From Dimorphilus gyrociliatus (Eukaryota > Annelida > Polychaeta > Dinophilidae), in NCBI GenBank assembly GCA_904063045.1, contig CAJFCJ010000009.1:2356968-2420967 (forward strand): DNA of 64,000 nt, read 5' to 3'. This document shows, piece by piece, positions 40,221-55,742 of the stretch (position 1 is its first letter; each line of letters opens with the position of its first letter). The notes under the pieces are model-generated. The model was not told the DNA's origin. It did no database searches and was given only the letters and a program-made list of their open reading frames with translations. The translations under genes and the position numbers were made by a program.

Positions 40221-41636
40221 ATGATACGAAAGTTGAATGCCCTTCCGGGCTTTGATACTAGAACTGGTACTTACATCAAAGTGTCAATAGCACAATCATT
40301 ACAAGAAATTAGTGGCGATTATAAAGGTCAGGATTTTAGTTCTAATAATACTTCATATTGAAAAATGTAAATAGCGGCTAATTATCACTTTTACGAAATT
40401 TAGTCAGTCACCGTATAGAAGTAGCTGGTCGCATTATAAACATAAATAGGAAAGAATCATTCCCGAGATATTACCATAGTAAGATTACAACAATAGCCTT
40501 CTAAATTTAGAAAACCCTTTTTTTTCAAGTTGAAGATGGTAGTGATGGCCAAATTCTTTGTAGGCAAAAAGCACCTTTACAAGATGATTCTTTTATCGAA
40601 GGTTCTCTTTTTTTTCTCTTCTCCAACCATAACTTTTTTTAATATCAGTTTTTCTTTTAATGTTTAATTGATAATTTAGCTAAAGAAAAGTGTAAAATGG
40701 AATATTCTCAATTTCTACCTAAATTTAACGATGATTTTACTATTGGAGAGTTTATTAAAATTCAAGGATCACTGTTTAAAATGGATAGTAAGACCGCTTT
40801 AGTTTGCGCTAAGAATATCCGTAAGCGTATTAAATTATAAATGAAATACATTTAATACGAATAAAGTTTTCAGGTAAAATATCTGAAAAGGAGGTAGAGC
40901 AACATTTAAGAATTGCAGAGAAACTAAAAATAGATGTTTATGATAAGGATTTTATTTTAAGAGAAGAACTTGATGCGTTTAATAATTTAGAGGGGCTATT
41001 TAAATTTCACTTTGGATCGAAAATATTAAAATTCATTGAAGAAGAGATTACGTCCTTTAAGACATTTGATGATGAACTAATTATTGGAAATTTACTTTGT
41101 AAGGATACAAAAAATCGTGCTGTAGAATACATTCAATCCGAAAGACAATCATTTCGTGTTTATAACTCTGGAAACAATAATAAAGATGATAATGATAGAG
41201 TTACAGAGCTATTTAAAGAAATCATTCAAGATGCTTTAAAACATCTGCTGGAGGAAGGAAAATTGTATAAAATTTCCGATTCGGAATTTCTTGTAAGTTT
41301 TTATGGTGTAATTCTATTTATAAATCTTGTAAATTTCTTCTTTCAGACTACTAAAAACGATAAAGTCCTTTATAAGCAAATAATCGACTGTCTACCTGCT
41401 AGTAAGTGTATTTTGGTTTTTTTTCTACCAATCGATTGTAAATTTCCGATAAAACTGATCTATTTTTCTCTAAATTAGGTAATAGTAAGGAGGGGATTCA
41501 TTGGAAATCTATAATGGCAAAAATAAAAAATTACAATTTCTACATTACTAAACAAGCTCTACTATATGCTTTAGACGACCTTGTACAATCTGCAACGATA
41601 TTTCCATGTACAAACCACAAGTACAAGTTGGTCTAA
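40221..41636 (+). CDS. STN1: CST complex subunit STN1 (OBFC1)
   Basis: Single-strand DNA-binding subunit of the CTC1-STN1-TEN1 complex, which promotes C-strand fill-in at telomeres with Pol alpha-primase. Seven exons (40221-40326, 40404-40478, 40530-40601, 40680-40820, 40874-41292, 41347-41401, 41479-41636) give 341 residues; human has 368. The OB-fold reads IEVAGRIININRKESFPRYY, then EDGSDGQILCRQK, aligning with human VDVLGTVIGVRERDAFYSYG and DDSTGVINCICWK. IGEFIKIQGSL is the last OB strand. The C-terminal half fits the tandem winged-helix region (DALKHLLEEGKLYKISD; KQIIDCLPA; ALLYALDDLVQSATIF). Sequence is divergent, so the call rests on domain order and spacing. The first donor (GTCAGG) is not ideal. 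Confidence 0.82.
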
Positions 41637-41795
41637 CAAACTTAATAGTTGATAAAATGTATTAAATAAGCTTCTGGGTGGATAAATTTAAATGTTGTCA
41701 TTAATTTTGAAAGCACGAAAGAAAACATACGCAACAAATTTATTGCGTTATTTTGTTTTGCTCTCTTCCTCCCTTTTTTTTTTTATTAAAGTAGC

Positions 41796-43893
41796 ATGCT
41801 ATATTGTAATCTCAAAGTTTTATTTTTAGCGACTATTCTTTTACAAATTGCTTATTCTCTTGAAATGTCAGTGCAGAAGAAATTAATTCATATATCAGAA
41901 TTGCCAATATGGAATTTAACGCATTACGAAAGATTATCTCGCAATTTAAAAAATATTCTAAGAAATTCAGATTTTAAACTAATATTATCACATTTAAAGG
42001 AAAGCACTGAGCTGTTAGTTTTTAATCTACCGTTTCTAAGACATTTTTGTAAATTAAAGAACTCTTCTTTATGGATAAAAACGCACAAGTAATAAATAGT
42101 CCTATATTTTTTCTAGTCACTCTTTTTGATTTAATATTTTTCATACATTTTTAATATCCAATTAATTTAAGATTGTGTGGTGAAAATGTAATTCTTAACT
42201 TGAAGCCAGACCTTCCTCTAAAATCAAGAGATATACTAAGATTCCTATTTGAAATGCTGAATATCTTGGAAATTAGGCCAATCTTTATAATCAACGACAG
42301 CTTTATCGAATTTGGTAAAATTAATCTGCTTTCAAATATTTTCTGTGAATGAGAGAAAGAACGCCATATTTTTTCTAGATGTTAACGATTTGTTATTAGA
42401 AAAGAGGTTAGATATTGTTAAAATCTCTGACGTTACTGCAGAATTTGTTAGCGACCTTTCAAGAAGCCGTCTTTGTGTTATTATAACACTATTGAATCAA
42501 CCTTTGTCGCCTATTTTGAAGAGAATAGAAAATTCTATTATCATAACTCCAACAGACAGATTAGCCATATATAATTTGCAATCAAAGATGTCAAAAAATC
42601 ATTATCTCCTGGTCTTTCATGAGGTTAACTTATATTTTTATTAAAAAAAAAGAACCTTAACGAAAAGCCTAATTAAATAAATGAAGGAAGAGAAGTAAAG
42701 TTAAGTTGATATTAATTTCCTCTACAGGAACCTCTACTGAGAGATCCCTCTGATTGCAAGGAAGAATTAAAATTCTCAATAAAAAACAAGACTTTCTGTA
42801 ATAATAGACTGAATGACATAAGAAGAAAGAAGAATATAAAATTTATATTTGTTGAAAGTCATAAGGTTTCTTCAAAAGCCTCACAAAATGAAATGGAAGG
42901 ATTTTTTCACGAATCAATCGACAGATTTAGCGGTTAATCCATTTGAGAAAAGGGTATAAAACCACTTAACATCTTTTCCTGTTTCTTTCAACAGATAACA
43001 CGCAAAAAAGCCATCTAGCAAAATTCGAATTTAACACAGAAACGGGTAAAATAAAAACCATCAATTTTTTATCATTAATAATGAAGAAACCGCATCTTCA
43101 AACTGTCCAAAATCAAATTATCGTAATAAAAAGGTCAAAAATATCATTTAATCCATTTTCCTTCAAAGTTTGGTGCTTTATAATTGGATTTACTTTGTTA
43201 AAGACAGTGCTCATTTATCTTTTCAACAAAGATAAAAATAGTGAGGATAGAAGAATTAATTTGGGAAAATTGTCAGTTGGCTTGATTTGTTGTTTGTTAA
43301 TTCTATTCTCGAAACACATGCCTTTTTTGAATTTGGCTATTATATCCAGATTCTTGTTATTGATTTACGCTTTTTTTTGTGTTTTCATTCGCCTCTTTTT
43401 TTTCGGAAACTTCGTTGTTTTCGCTTATTCTGCTTTATCTAGAAATAAAGAAATCGACTTGGGAACAGAATTGTCGGAAAGAATTGACAAGTTTATATCG
43501 ATAGACAATTGGCCCTGCTCTTATTGTACTAATTCAGCTAAAAGTTGGAATGAAGAATTCGATTTGTTAACCGATCAAACAGCCTTAATAGGTCTCTACA
43601 ATCAATCCTGTTCGTCCATCCCTAGCGATTGCCTTGTATTCCGAAAAGAGTCGGACAGTCAGTTTAACATGCCTGTTTGTCGATATAGTAAAAGTGATCG
43701 AAAAAGGTCATTTGCTGTTGGTATAATTCTCCTATTATATTACTTCTGTGTATTATCTCTCGCGGGATCGATTGTACTTATTTTACTGTACTGCAAGGAA
43801 CTTTATAACCCAACAGAGGAGTTAGCTTACGAAACAATAAAATCACAGAAAAAGGTCCATAATTCTAATAAATATAATATTTTTACTGATTAG
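41796..43893 (+). CDS. Divergent ionotropic-receptor-like membrane protein
   Basis: Five exons (41796-42088, 42172-42314, 42379-42623, 42728-42932, 42995-43893) give 594 residues. A signal peptide (KVLFLATILLQIAYS) comes first, then about 400 residues of ectodomain. Next are a membrane helix (FKVWCFIIGFTLLKTVLIYLF), a half-hydrophobic segment ending KHMPF, a second helix (RFLLLIYAFFCVFIRLFFFGN), a short Cys-containing segment and a final helix near FAVGIILLLYYFCVLSLAG. This order, with MKKP and NPFS..VW before the first helix, is the layout of ionotropic receptors of the glutamate-receptor superfamily: M1, pore, M3, S2, M4. The S2 region is short and ligand residues are not evident. The family call is inference; an unrelated multi-pass protein is possible. 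Confidence 0.5.
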
Positions 43894-44163
43894 TGATATC
43901 AATTTACAGAAAAGGCGTAAAATTCATATTCAACACGTCCTTCTTCTTTTAAAGGAGGCCAAAAAGAGACTGCTCAAAGAAATACGTTGTCCCTTCGCAA
44001 AATTATCCAGATTCAAGGCTTCTCTCTTATCAAATAGAGTTGCTAACAGAGGAAAATATTAACAAGTTTTATATTATTTACATTAAGCTGTATTTTTTTT
44101 TCATTCTTGTAATACATTTGTTTACTAACAAAATTACAGATTTTCTGTATAGTCTATTATTCT

Positions 44164-44805
44164 CTATGCCGAAGTTTTAGTGTCTGGAGTTTCTGTTACT
44201 CCATACTTTTTATTCCAGCGATCAATATATTCTAATTTTGCTTTTTCTCTCTTTGCAAAATAATCAGGATATTGCTTCCGTTCTGATGGATGCCAATGAT
44301 CAATTAACTGAAAAAAGGGGAATTTTTATAGTTCTTTGATTAGCAGTAATTATAAAGCATTTACGTACCCAATCGGGCACCCATGGTTCCCTTCCGTAAG
44401 CTACGCCTCCTGGAGAGTCGGGATCTGTAGGAATTGGTGTTTTATTAATAGAACGCTATAGTAAATAATGGAAAAGATAATACATTTTATTGGTTGAGGA
44501 TGCGCTTTCAAAAATAATTCATGTTCTCCGGCTTGCAAAACTTCCTTAGCCTTTCGAACATCATTTATATCCTTGTTCTCATCAAATCGTTGCCTCAACA
44601 GCACAGCATGATAGCGGTAAAGGTGCCTGAAATCAAACAAATGACCTTCAGGTTTGAATGCGAAAAAACTCGAATCTAATCAATTTTGCCGAAGAAATAA
44701 AGCTCACCTCTCTATATAATATGCTTGTAAATTTCTTAAACTCTCCTTGTACAATCGTCTGACTCTAGCAGCCTGAGAAATAGCTTTTGTTTGCAAATAT
44801 GCCAT
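44164..44805 (-). CDS. NDUFB9: NADH dehydrogenase 1 beta subcomplex subunit 9
   Basis: LYR-motif accessory subunit (B22) of mitochondrial complex I, needed for assembly of the membrane arm. Four exons on the minus strand (44805-44708, 44626-44484, 44424-44369, 44307-44164) give 146 residues; human has 179. The start MAYLQTKAISQAARVRRLYKE carries the LYR-like RLYK motif. Then HLYRYHAVLLRQRFDENK, KEVLQAGEHELFLKAHPQP, YPDSPGG, WHPSERKQYPDYFAKRE and EYIDRW follow the human order. The C-terminal tail is shorter than in vertebrates. The acceptor at 44425 was chosen because it restores the HPQP..YPDSPGG junction. Confidence 0.94.
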
Positions 44806-45058
44806 ATCCTCGGCGGAAGTGTCTGCAATCGATAGTTTCGTATAAATATTCTTTTATAAAGGAAAAATATTTCTTCCAAATACAAAATAATTATATTCTT
44901 TTCGTTAAATCATTGTATAACTTTATAACCTGAAATACGAAAATAACTAATAGAAATATAGTGAAATTCTGTGCGCTACTTTAATTTTTCAATTTTCTAA
45001 AATTCTTTCTGGCCTTAATTGTAGATGGTTACATTGGAAATTGAACTCTAATTATACT
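44806..45058. promoter_or_regulatory. Divergent promoter region, NDUFB9/WDR33
   Basis: The two start codons lie 253 bp apart and face away. A bidirectional promoter is likely by position alone; no element is proved. Confidence 0.45.
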
Positions 45059-48083
<3,025 letters not shown>

Positions 48084-48623
48084 TTAAAATCAAAGTTGAA
48101 TCCATTTTCGTTCGTTAAATTATAATAATTTTTATAATCATGTGAATGAATACAGCCTCCTTTATAAAAAAAAACAACTGCAAACATTTAATTAGCCTCA
48201 TTTTATTCCTTTAATAATTTCTCAAAGGTAAGCAATCAGACAACAACAAAGAAAAAAGTTAATATCGTATCTTTTTAATCCTATTGCAAGACGACTTACA
48301 GCTTAATAAGATCCTATTTCTCGATTACCAACAAGTCTAAAAGAAGAATGAAAATGATAGACAACTAAGAATTTTTGTCCAAAATTGAGGCAAAACTAGA
48401 AACCTTTCAAAACAATAAGACCAAAGCCATATAAACAAGTAATTACAGTCGGAAACGATTTGCCTTCTTTATAAAATAACTCTAGATGGAGAATTCCTTG
48501 TAGAATTTTATGTTATTTAATAAAAATGACAATACTTTGAAAATATTTGAAAAAAAGGGTTTTAAATTTAAAAAAATAAAGAAGTTCAGGGTCTGGGGGG
48601 GAAATAAATAGGGTTTAAGGAAA
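48084..48623. other. Spacer between WDR33 and alpha-tubulin
   Basis: Probable WDR33 3' UTR and the tubulin promoter region. A purine-rich stretch and a G-run (about 48590-48600) precede the tubulin start. No gene seen. Confidence 0.5.
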
Positions 48624-50143
48624 ATGGTGAGAAATAGCAAATTTAAACCAAAGCTTTGATTAATAACAGTTAATCCTTATTATCCCGTAATCGTTATTTA
48701 GAAGGAAGTCATTAGTATCCATGTAGGTCAGGCTGGTTGCCAAATTGGAAATGCTTGTTGGGAATTGTATTGTTTAGAGCACGGCATTCAAGCAAATGGA
48801 TCTATGAGTCCTGAATGGGAATCGTCTGTCGATAACAGTTTTCAATCATTTTTTAGAGAAACCGGATCAGGAAAATTTGTTCCTAGATCTATATTTTTAG
48901 ATTTAGAACCAACTGTTATTGATGAAGTTAAAACTGGTGTTTACAAAACTCTTTTTCATCCTGATTTTATGATAACTGGGAGGGAAGATGCTGCTAATAA
49001 TTATGCGAGAGGGGCTTATAATATTGACTATAATAATACATTAGACGAGTTTGAAGATGCGATTAGAAGGCAAACTGAAGCTTGTGCAGGATTAGAAGGT
49101 TTCTTCATATTTCACTCTTTCGGGGGTGGTACCGGAAGTGGCTTTAACAACAGAATATGTCAATCGTTAAGTGAAACTTTTGCTAAAAAGAATAAATTTG
49201 CATTTTCAATTTATCCAGCCCCTCAAATTTCAACAGCAATCGTTGAACCTTATAATGCTGTTTTATGTACTCATCCAGCACTTGAACTAATTGATTGTGA
49301 ATTTTTGTTTGACAATCAAGCAATTTATGAAATATGCGATAGGTTCTTAAATGTCACAAGACCTACTTACACTAATTTGAATCGTTTAATATCTCAAGTA
49401 GTCTCCAGCATTACCACCTCTCTAAGATTCGAAGGTTCAATTAATGTTGATCTGACAGAATTTCAAACTAATCTTGTTCCTTATCCCCGAATCCATTTTC
49501 CATTGACTGCATACGCTCCAATAAGACCAGTTGAAAAGGCATATCATGAGCGACTTACTACTTCAGAACTGACTAAGTCTGTTTTTGATCCTCTCCATCA
49601 GATGGTTAAATGCGATCCCAGAATTGGAAAGTATATGGGTACTCTTTAAAATTTAAACAATTAGCTAATTATTTTCAGCTAATTTTTCCATTTTTTATCT
49701 CTTTTCCCTCCTTTTCCTTAGCTTGCACGTTACTCTATCGAGGTGACGTTAACGCCAATGAATATATGACATCAATTAACAGTATCAAACAAAGTAGAAA
49801 TGTCAAGTTTGTAGATTTTGTACCAACTGGAATAAAAGTAGGCCTAAATTATCAACCGCCTGCTGTTGTGCCAGGAGGAGACTTGGCAAAAGTTATGAGA
49901 GCTGTCTGCATGTTGTCAAATACAACGGCAATGGCTTCAGCGTGGGGAAGACTAAATACAAAATTTGATCTTATGTATAGAAAGAGGGCATTTGTGCATT
50001 GGTACGTTGGCGAAGGTATGGATGAAGGTGAATTTTGGGAAGCTCGAGAAGATCTAGCAGCACTTGAAAAGGATTACGAAGAAGTTGGCTTAGATACAAA
50101 TATTAACAGTCCATCAATAGAAAGAAACGAAGAAACGGTATAG
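48624..50143 (+). CDS. Divergent alpha-tubulin
   Basis: Microtubule subunit, 453 residues in three exons: the ATG alone (48624-48626), 48702-49638 and 49722-50143. An intron directly after the start codon is a familiar alpha-tubulin feature. [20 protein letters not shown], the [10 protein letters not shown] nucleotide loop (GGGTGSG intact), [21 protein letters not shown] (with the catalytic Glu of alpha), [19 protein letters not shown] and LEKDYEEVG place it firmly in the alpha class. It is unusual in three ways. The H1-S2 loop lacks the acetylated lysine (K40). The tail ends NEETV, with no C-terminal Tyr and few acids. Many otherwise fixed positions are changed. It may serve a special axoneme or germ cell. 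Polyadenylation-type AATAAA words follow within 20 bp of the stop. Confidence 0.95.
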
Positions 50144-50395
50144 AAACTAATGCAATAAAGATAAATAAAACAATAAAGAAATAGTAAATAAATAAATAAG
50201 ATTAATTTTTAATAAACAAACAAAAGGAATCTTTTTAATTTTCAGTCGTAAAAAATATTAACAAACAATATTTTTTATAATATTTTTGTATCTATAAAAG
50301 AGAGATAATCCAATGAACGATAACTCTATCTTCTTCGTTTTCTTTAGTATTTGGTGTTCTTTTCTTTTTCTAATTTATATTTATTTTTCGCTTAT

Positions 50396-50532
50396 TTAAT
50401 AAAAAACGACTGTATGTAGGAACATTCTTTGGCATTTCTGTTCTATTTCGTGTACAATTTCATCTATATCATTATCTAGGTCATCTGATTCTGCCAACTG
50501 TTTAATACAAGTAAGTCATATGATAATAAGAA

Positions 50533-50563
<31 letters not shown>

Positions 50564-51243
50564 GAGTCAGTTAGCTTACCATAGCTACAAGATCACATAT
50601 GATAAATGCACCAATTGTTGCTTCGTCTTGATTATCTTGAATATCGAGGTTTAGTATGTGAACGCAGTCTTCTGTGGTTGTTCTCTCTTTGCGAAGTTCC
50701 AGATCTGAATCATAAATGTATTTTATACATAATACTAAGGAGATTAACTGCTGTCAAACCTTCCACGACTTGGTCATATACTCTCTCCTCACATGTGATT
50801 ATGACATCGAATTTTTCATGATAATCTTGGAATCTTTCAGGAGCCTCTTTGATTCTTCTATTCCTATCTAACATGTGCAATAGACCATTTTGGGTATAAC
50901 TGAATGATAGAAACATTCAGGAAAGATCATATTTTAAATGTAAAAATGTTAATAAATAATATAACTACGAGTCGAATTTCCATTAACAATTTACTTGTTA
51001 AAAAAATATAAAAGGATACAAAGATTCATCTTTTTGTTGCAGGTCTCTATACATTTCGTCGTAAGATACGTTAAAATCGTATATATTAGGTTTATCGGCT
51101 GCTTGGCCGGGTAGCTTTACATGATTTCCTGAACCAAATGATTTTACCCTGAAGCCTTTCTTTGCCAGGAAATTGTGAGCCTCCATACTCCGATTTTGAT
51201 TACTAGAGCAAACTACAGCTATTCTTAAGCAATTAGACGACAT
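50396..51243 (-). CDS. SSU72: RNA polymerase II CTD phosphatase SSU72
   Basis: Removes phosphate from Ser5 and Ser7 of the Pol II CTD and works with the cleavage/polyadenylation machinery. Four exons on the minus strand, the first 51243-51020, start [27 protein letters not shown] is the CX5R active site with the catalytic Cys and Arg. [88 protein letters not shown] and the C-terminal end FLHTVVFY follow the family order. Length is close to the usual 194 residues. A TA repeat sits in the last intron. Confidence 0.95.
50536..50563. repeat. TA repeat in an SSU72 intron
   Basis: About fourteen uninterrupted TA units. Confidence 0.85.
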
Positions 51244-52228
51244 GTTTTAAGTTTATTATCAGTCAAATTTAACAATATCTCTTATAACTTAAGGTTGCCG
51301 GTTTGTTTTGTAAATTGCAGAAAATCGGGTATAACTAAACTCCGTTCTATGTGTTCGCTAAAGGGCATGTAAATTCGTTGGTTATAAGAAGAAAACAATG
51401 TTAGTTCATTTGGTTAAATTTCTCTTTATAACGAGCTTGCAGAAAGTTACTATTTATTAAAAATTTGAGGAAGATGAAACCAATTAACCATATTAAAATG
51501 AATAATTCACTTAATAGCCTTTCATAAGTATTGTACAAGTGCAATTTAGTTAGTCCTTCCCTTCAAAGTTATTTTCGTAATCGTACTACTTGTTTTGAAA
51601 GTTGCAAAAACTTGGATTGTTATCGTCTCTAGGTCTTCTTTTCGGAGACCTAAAAAAGCTAGACACAATGCTGATCTTTTTAGATTTTTGTAAACAAAAT
51701 AAAACTTCCTTTATTAAATCTCATATCCAAACTATGATGAAAGATAAAAGCGAAATTAGTCATATGAAAAGTGACTAAGAAATATCAGTTCTCTATGAAA
51801 AACCATTGACTTCCAGATAGTTCGTCTATTAAAAAAATGAAAAAGGAGATCAGAAATCTGCGATGTTTGAAATTTCAGACCATGAATGTATGCTAAAAAG
51901 GCTGTAACATTGGAAACTACCCGTTTATAGAGTTAAAATAAAAGCGAAGACTACCTTTGTTTCAATTTTCTAAAATTTGTCCTATTAAATGTCACACTCC
52001 TATCTATATTTCCTAGTAAGGGTGTATTTTCCAATGTAATATAAACTTTAAGTTAGTAGATCGTACTGTGTTTTATCGTTAGTTATATAACAAGATAAAG
52101 TAAGTAGTAGTGTAAAATATATAAATGATTTATTCAGAATTTAATACCATTTTTTAGTGCATGTTTTAAGTCTGAAAACGATATTTTTAACAAGATGACG
52201 TACTTCATTTCTGAACTTAAATTCTTTC
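51244..52228. other. Intergenic between SSU72 and NEDD8
   Basis: About 1 kb, AT-rich. No exon chain or RNA gene recognised on either strand. Confidence 0.55.
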
Positions 52229-52639
<411 letters not shown>

Positions 52640-53565
52640 CTTCTGAAATAAGATTTAAGTGATAAGACTCGAAAAATACTTTATTGCACGAATAGAAGAA
52701 CTCGTTCGAATATCGAATGAGCCGTAAAGACGTAGTACCGCAGAAAATTATGAACAACGCCCTCTGTTGAGTATGCGATTTCCCAACAAATCATTTTTCA
52801 TAGGCTAAACAACAATTGCCATAGAATTTTTGTATTGCACCAATTGTTGGCTTCTGAGAGCTTGTTCGAAGAAACATGAAGAAGCACCAAACCAAAATTG
52901 GGCAATGGCTTTCAACCAAATTATATTCTCCTTACGATAAGCCTATTAGATTGAAAATTTCAAGTGCTATTTGATAATAAATGAGAGGAACATCTAAAAT
53001 AAAAACGTTATCCAAGTAAGAAATCTTTCTTCTGTATTTTTTCATACAAAGTACAAGAATATACAAAAATTCTTTCAAAGCTTTTATGCATATAAGAAAG
53101 CATAAGTTAATTTTTGTTTTGCTTTAGGCGTATATGTTAAGTCCAAATGATATTAGTTTGGAATATAGCTGCCAGAATACTCAAGCACAATGCTATAAGC
53201 GCTCTGCTAAAAGACTTTGAAATATGTATAGGATTAACAAGAAAGTTGCATAATTGATTACTTCATTTATTCATATTTCCTGGTATTAATAAAGTGAGCT
53301 AATGTTGGGTATTAAATGGTTAATGTTTTGAATATGAATATCTTGTTGGAAAAGACTTATAAGAAGTTAATAAGATGGATTGAATATTATATGAATTGAA
53401 AATTATAAATAGAGAAAATGAAATTATTTCTAATTTCAATGTGAAACGGGAGATGTCGCTTTTGCTAGAGGAAACGGAAATAGGAACGTTCGTGGAAGAA
53501 GTGGTATACTCTTTCGTCATTGTTTACTCTTTTATGCTGTGAAGCTAATGATCTTATAAAACGAA
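52640..53565. promoter_or_regulatory. Divergent intergenic region, NEDD8/LDLRAP1
   Basis: 926 bp between start codons that face away from each other. No exon seen; the minus-strand ORF at 53320-53520 lacks support. Confidence 0.4.
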
Positions 53566-55043
53566 ATGGATAAGCTTTTAAAACCGTTCCAGAGACTTCA
53601 TTCTAGGACCGAATCATCTCAACCAAGTAATTTTAAATGACATTCATTTTATACGATGTCAGTTTATTTGTTTTCTTTGCAATAGAAATTTCAGAGACAT
53701 GGACTAATGCTTTAGCACAAAAAGAAGGTGTTACTTTTTGTTTAAAATCTCTTGGTAGTATGTTAGTAGAAGAATTAGAAGATGGTGTAAGTTACGGCGA
53801 ATCAGTTTCAGCCGAAACTGTTTCTACAATTGTCAATATGGTATGCCTATAAAATACTAAGCAAAGATATCAAGTGCATTTGTTGCATTAGCTAAATATA
53901 TTTCCTTATTAAATTTAGAATAAAGCAAAAAAACCGGAAAAAGTGAAATTAAATATTACTCCAAACGGAATTACGGTTAAACATGGGTCGGAAGAGCTGC
54001 AAACTTTTACAGAAATAGATCGAATAAGCTTTTGTACAGCTGATCAAAAACACGAAAAAGTATTTGCGTATATAGCAAGAAATAAAGAGAATGAAACTAT
54101 GGAATGTCGTGCCTTTTTGTGTAATAACAGGAAATTGGTATGATAAACAAATAATACAAGTTTACAATTATTCTGATTCTAAACAAAACTGACGTCATAT
54201 TGTATTTATTTTACAGGCGCAAGCTGTTACTTTGACAGTTGCGCAAGCCTTCGAAATTGCTAAAAGTCAATACGAGGAAGAGAGAGCAACAAGAAAAGCC
54301 GAACAACTACGAAAGGTATCAGGAGTATTTTATTTACTTAAATCTTATTAATATTGATTTAAAAAATATGTTATCTTTAAAAAAAAAGAGAGCTTTAGTT
54401 ATTCTCCTATCATTTGAAACGTTTAGCACTATATAATTTATTGTTATTTTTCTATTTTTACCTCTGTTACGAATCATGCCTTGGTGGTGATTGTTGAAAC
54501 ATGCCCGAAAATAGTCGATGACCCAATTCTGTTAAAGTGTGTCGGGAAAACATTAGTAGGCCTACACGAAAATAATTCAGTCTGGTTTAGCGGACTACGC
54601 ACTATGTGCACTTGAAAAAAATACGGCTTCTTTTTATAATATCATAATATTTATTTATATCAGGAAAATGATGAAATAAACAAGAGAAGGCAAGCTAGCA
54701 GTGCCATACCAATTACTCCATCTGCAGGCTCAAATAAACAACAAAATCAGGAAATATTAAAGAATAACGTTAATGGAACTGAATTTGATGTCGATAATAC
54801 GTTTTCTGAGTGAGTTCGATCGTTTTATTTGCTACTTAATTTGCTTGCACTTACTACTATTTTCTTTCTTTATAAAGTTTTGCCAGACAAAGAGCTTCAC
54901 CGGCAACTTCGCCAAATAATCCTTTCCGGGGTTTTCACTTAGGCCTACATGAACGAGATTTACACGAAAATTTTGACGAATATGCCATGGGAAATAAATT
55001 CTCTCCAGGAAGTCCCAGAAGTCCAATCATGGGAAGTATTTAG
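53566..55043 (+). CDS. LDLRAP1: PTB-domain endocytic adaptor, LDLRAP1/ARH-like
   Basis: Clathrin adaptor whose PTB domain binds FxNPxY tails of LDL-receptor family proteins. Six exons (53566-53626, 53686-53840, 53919-54137, 54217-54315, 54664-54809, 54878-55043) give 281 residues; human has 308. The PTB domain spans about residues 25-180. KISETWTNALAQKEGVTF and SLGSMLVEELEDG form its start. RISFCTADQKHEKVFAYIA, ECRAFLCNNRKL and AQAVTLTVAQAF are nearly the human sequence. The C-terminal half is shortened and lacks an evident clathrin box; it has an SPNNPF segment (NPF, EH-domain type) and a Ser/Pro end. GULP and NUMB are less similar. Introns are short except the fourth (348 bp). Confidence 0.9.
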
Positions 55044-55742
55044 GAGAAAAGAACTTAAATACCAGATAATACCAAATTTAGAGTCTCGGATCTTAAAAAA
55101 ATCTGATTAATTTTTTTTTAAAAAATTAAGGATTAGCCTAAAAAACAAATGAACCAATGTATCGTATACAAAGAAAACTGGTACTTATACATATATTTCT
55201 CCACTTCTCTCCCTCCTTACTTTTTTAAAGGCTTTTTTTTTATTTATTTTTCGTTTTTTATACACTGCACGATTATTGTTTTTTTTTAATTATTTAAATA
55301 TTTTGTTTCCGAGATCTGAAAGTTTATTGTAAAAAAAAAAAAAAAGAAAATAAATAAAAAAAAAACAAAAGAACATAAGAAGCTTTTTGTGAAATCAAGT
55401 CTGCAAGAATTGTTTATGAAAGAAAAAGAAACAAATAAAGCAAAATGACACTTTCTCGCTTGAAATGCTAAATGTTAAAGATGTATTTTTTCTCAATATC
55501 TATTTCTTTTTTGGTTTTATCAGTCACTACCACTACCTCATTGCTGTATTGACTGTACCATAAATTTTTATTATTGCTTTTTTGTATTCCAGCGTACATC
55601 AGTAATGCAATTTTTTTTGGGTTATATTTAAATATGTACATATATTGAATAATTGTACCGGAAATAGGCAAAAAAGCAAACAAAAAAAAACAATTAAACA
55701 ATACAGATATTAAAGGAAGAAAATGGTCTTTGATTTCTTTTC
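55044..55742. other. Convergent spacer, LDLRAP1/CEP97
   Basis: A/T homopolymer-rich 3' UTR type sequence for both convergent genes. No gene seen. Confidence 0.55.

Noticed and set aside
53320-53520. Minus-strand 66-codon ORF between NEDD8 and LDLRAP1
   Set aside because: No splice context, no similarity, Ser/Ile-rich chance frame.
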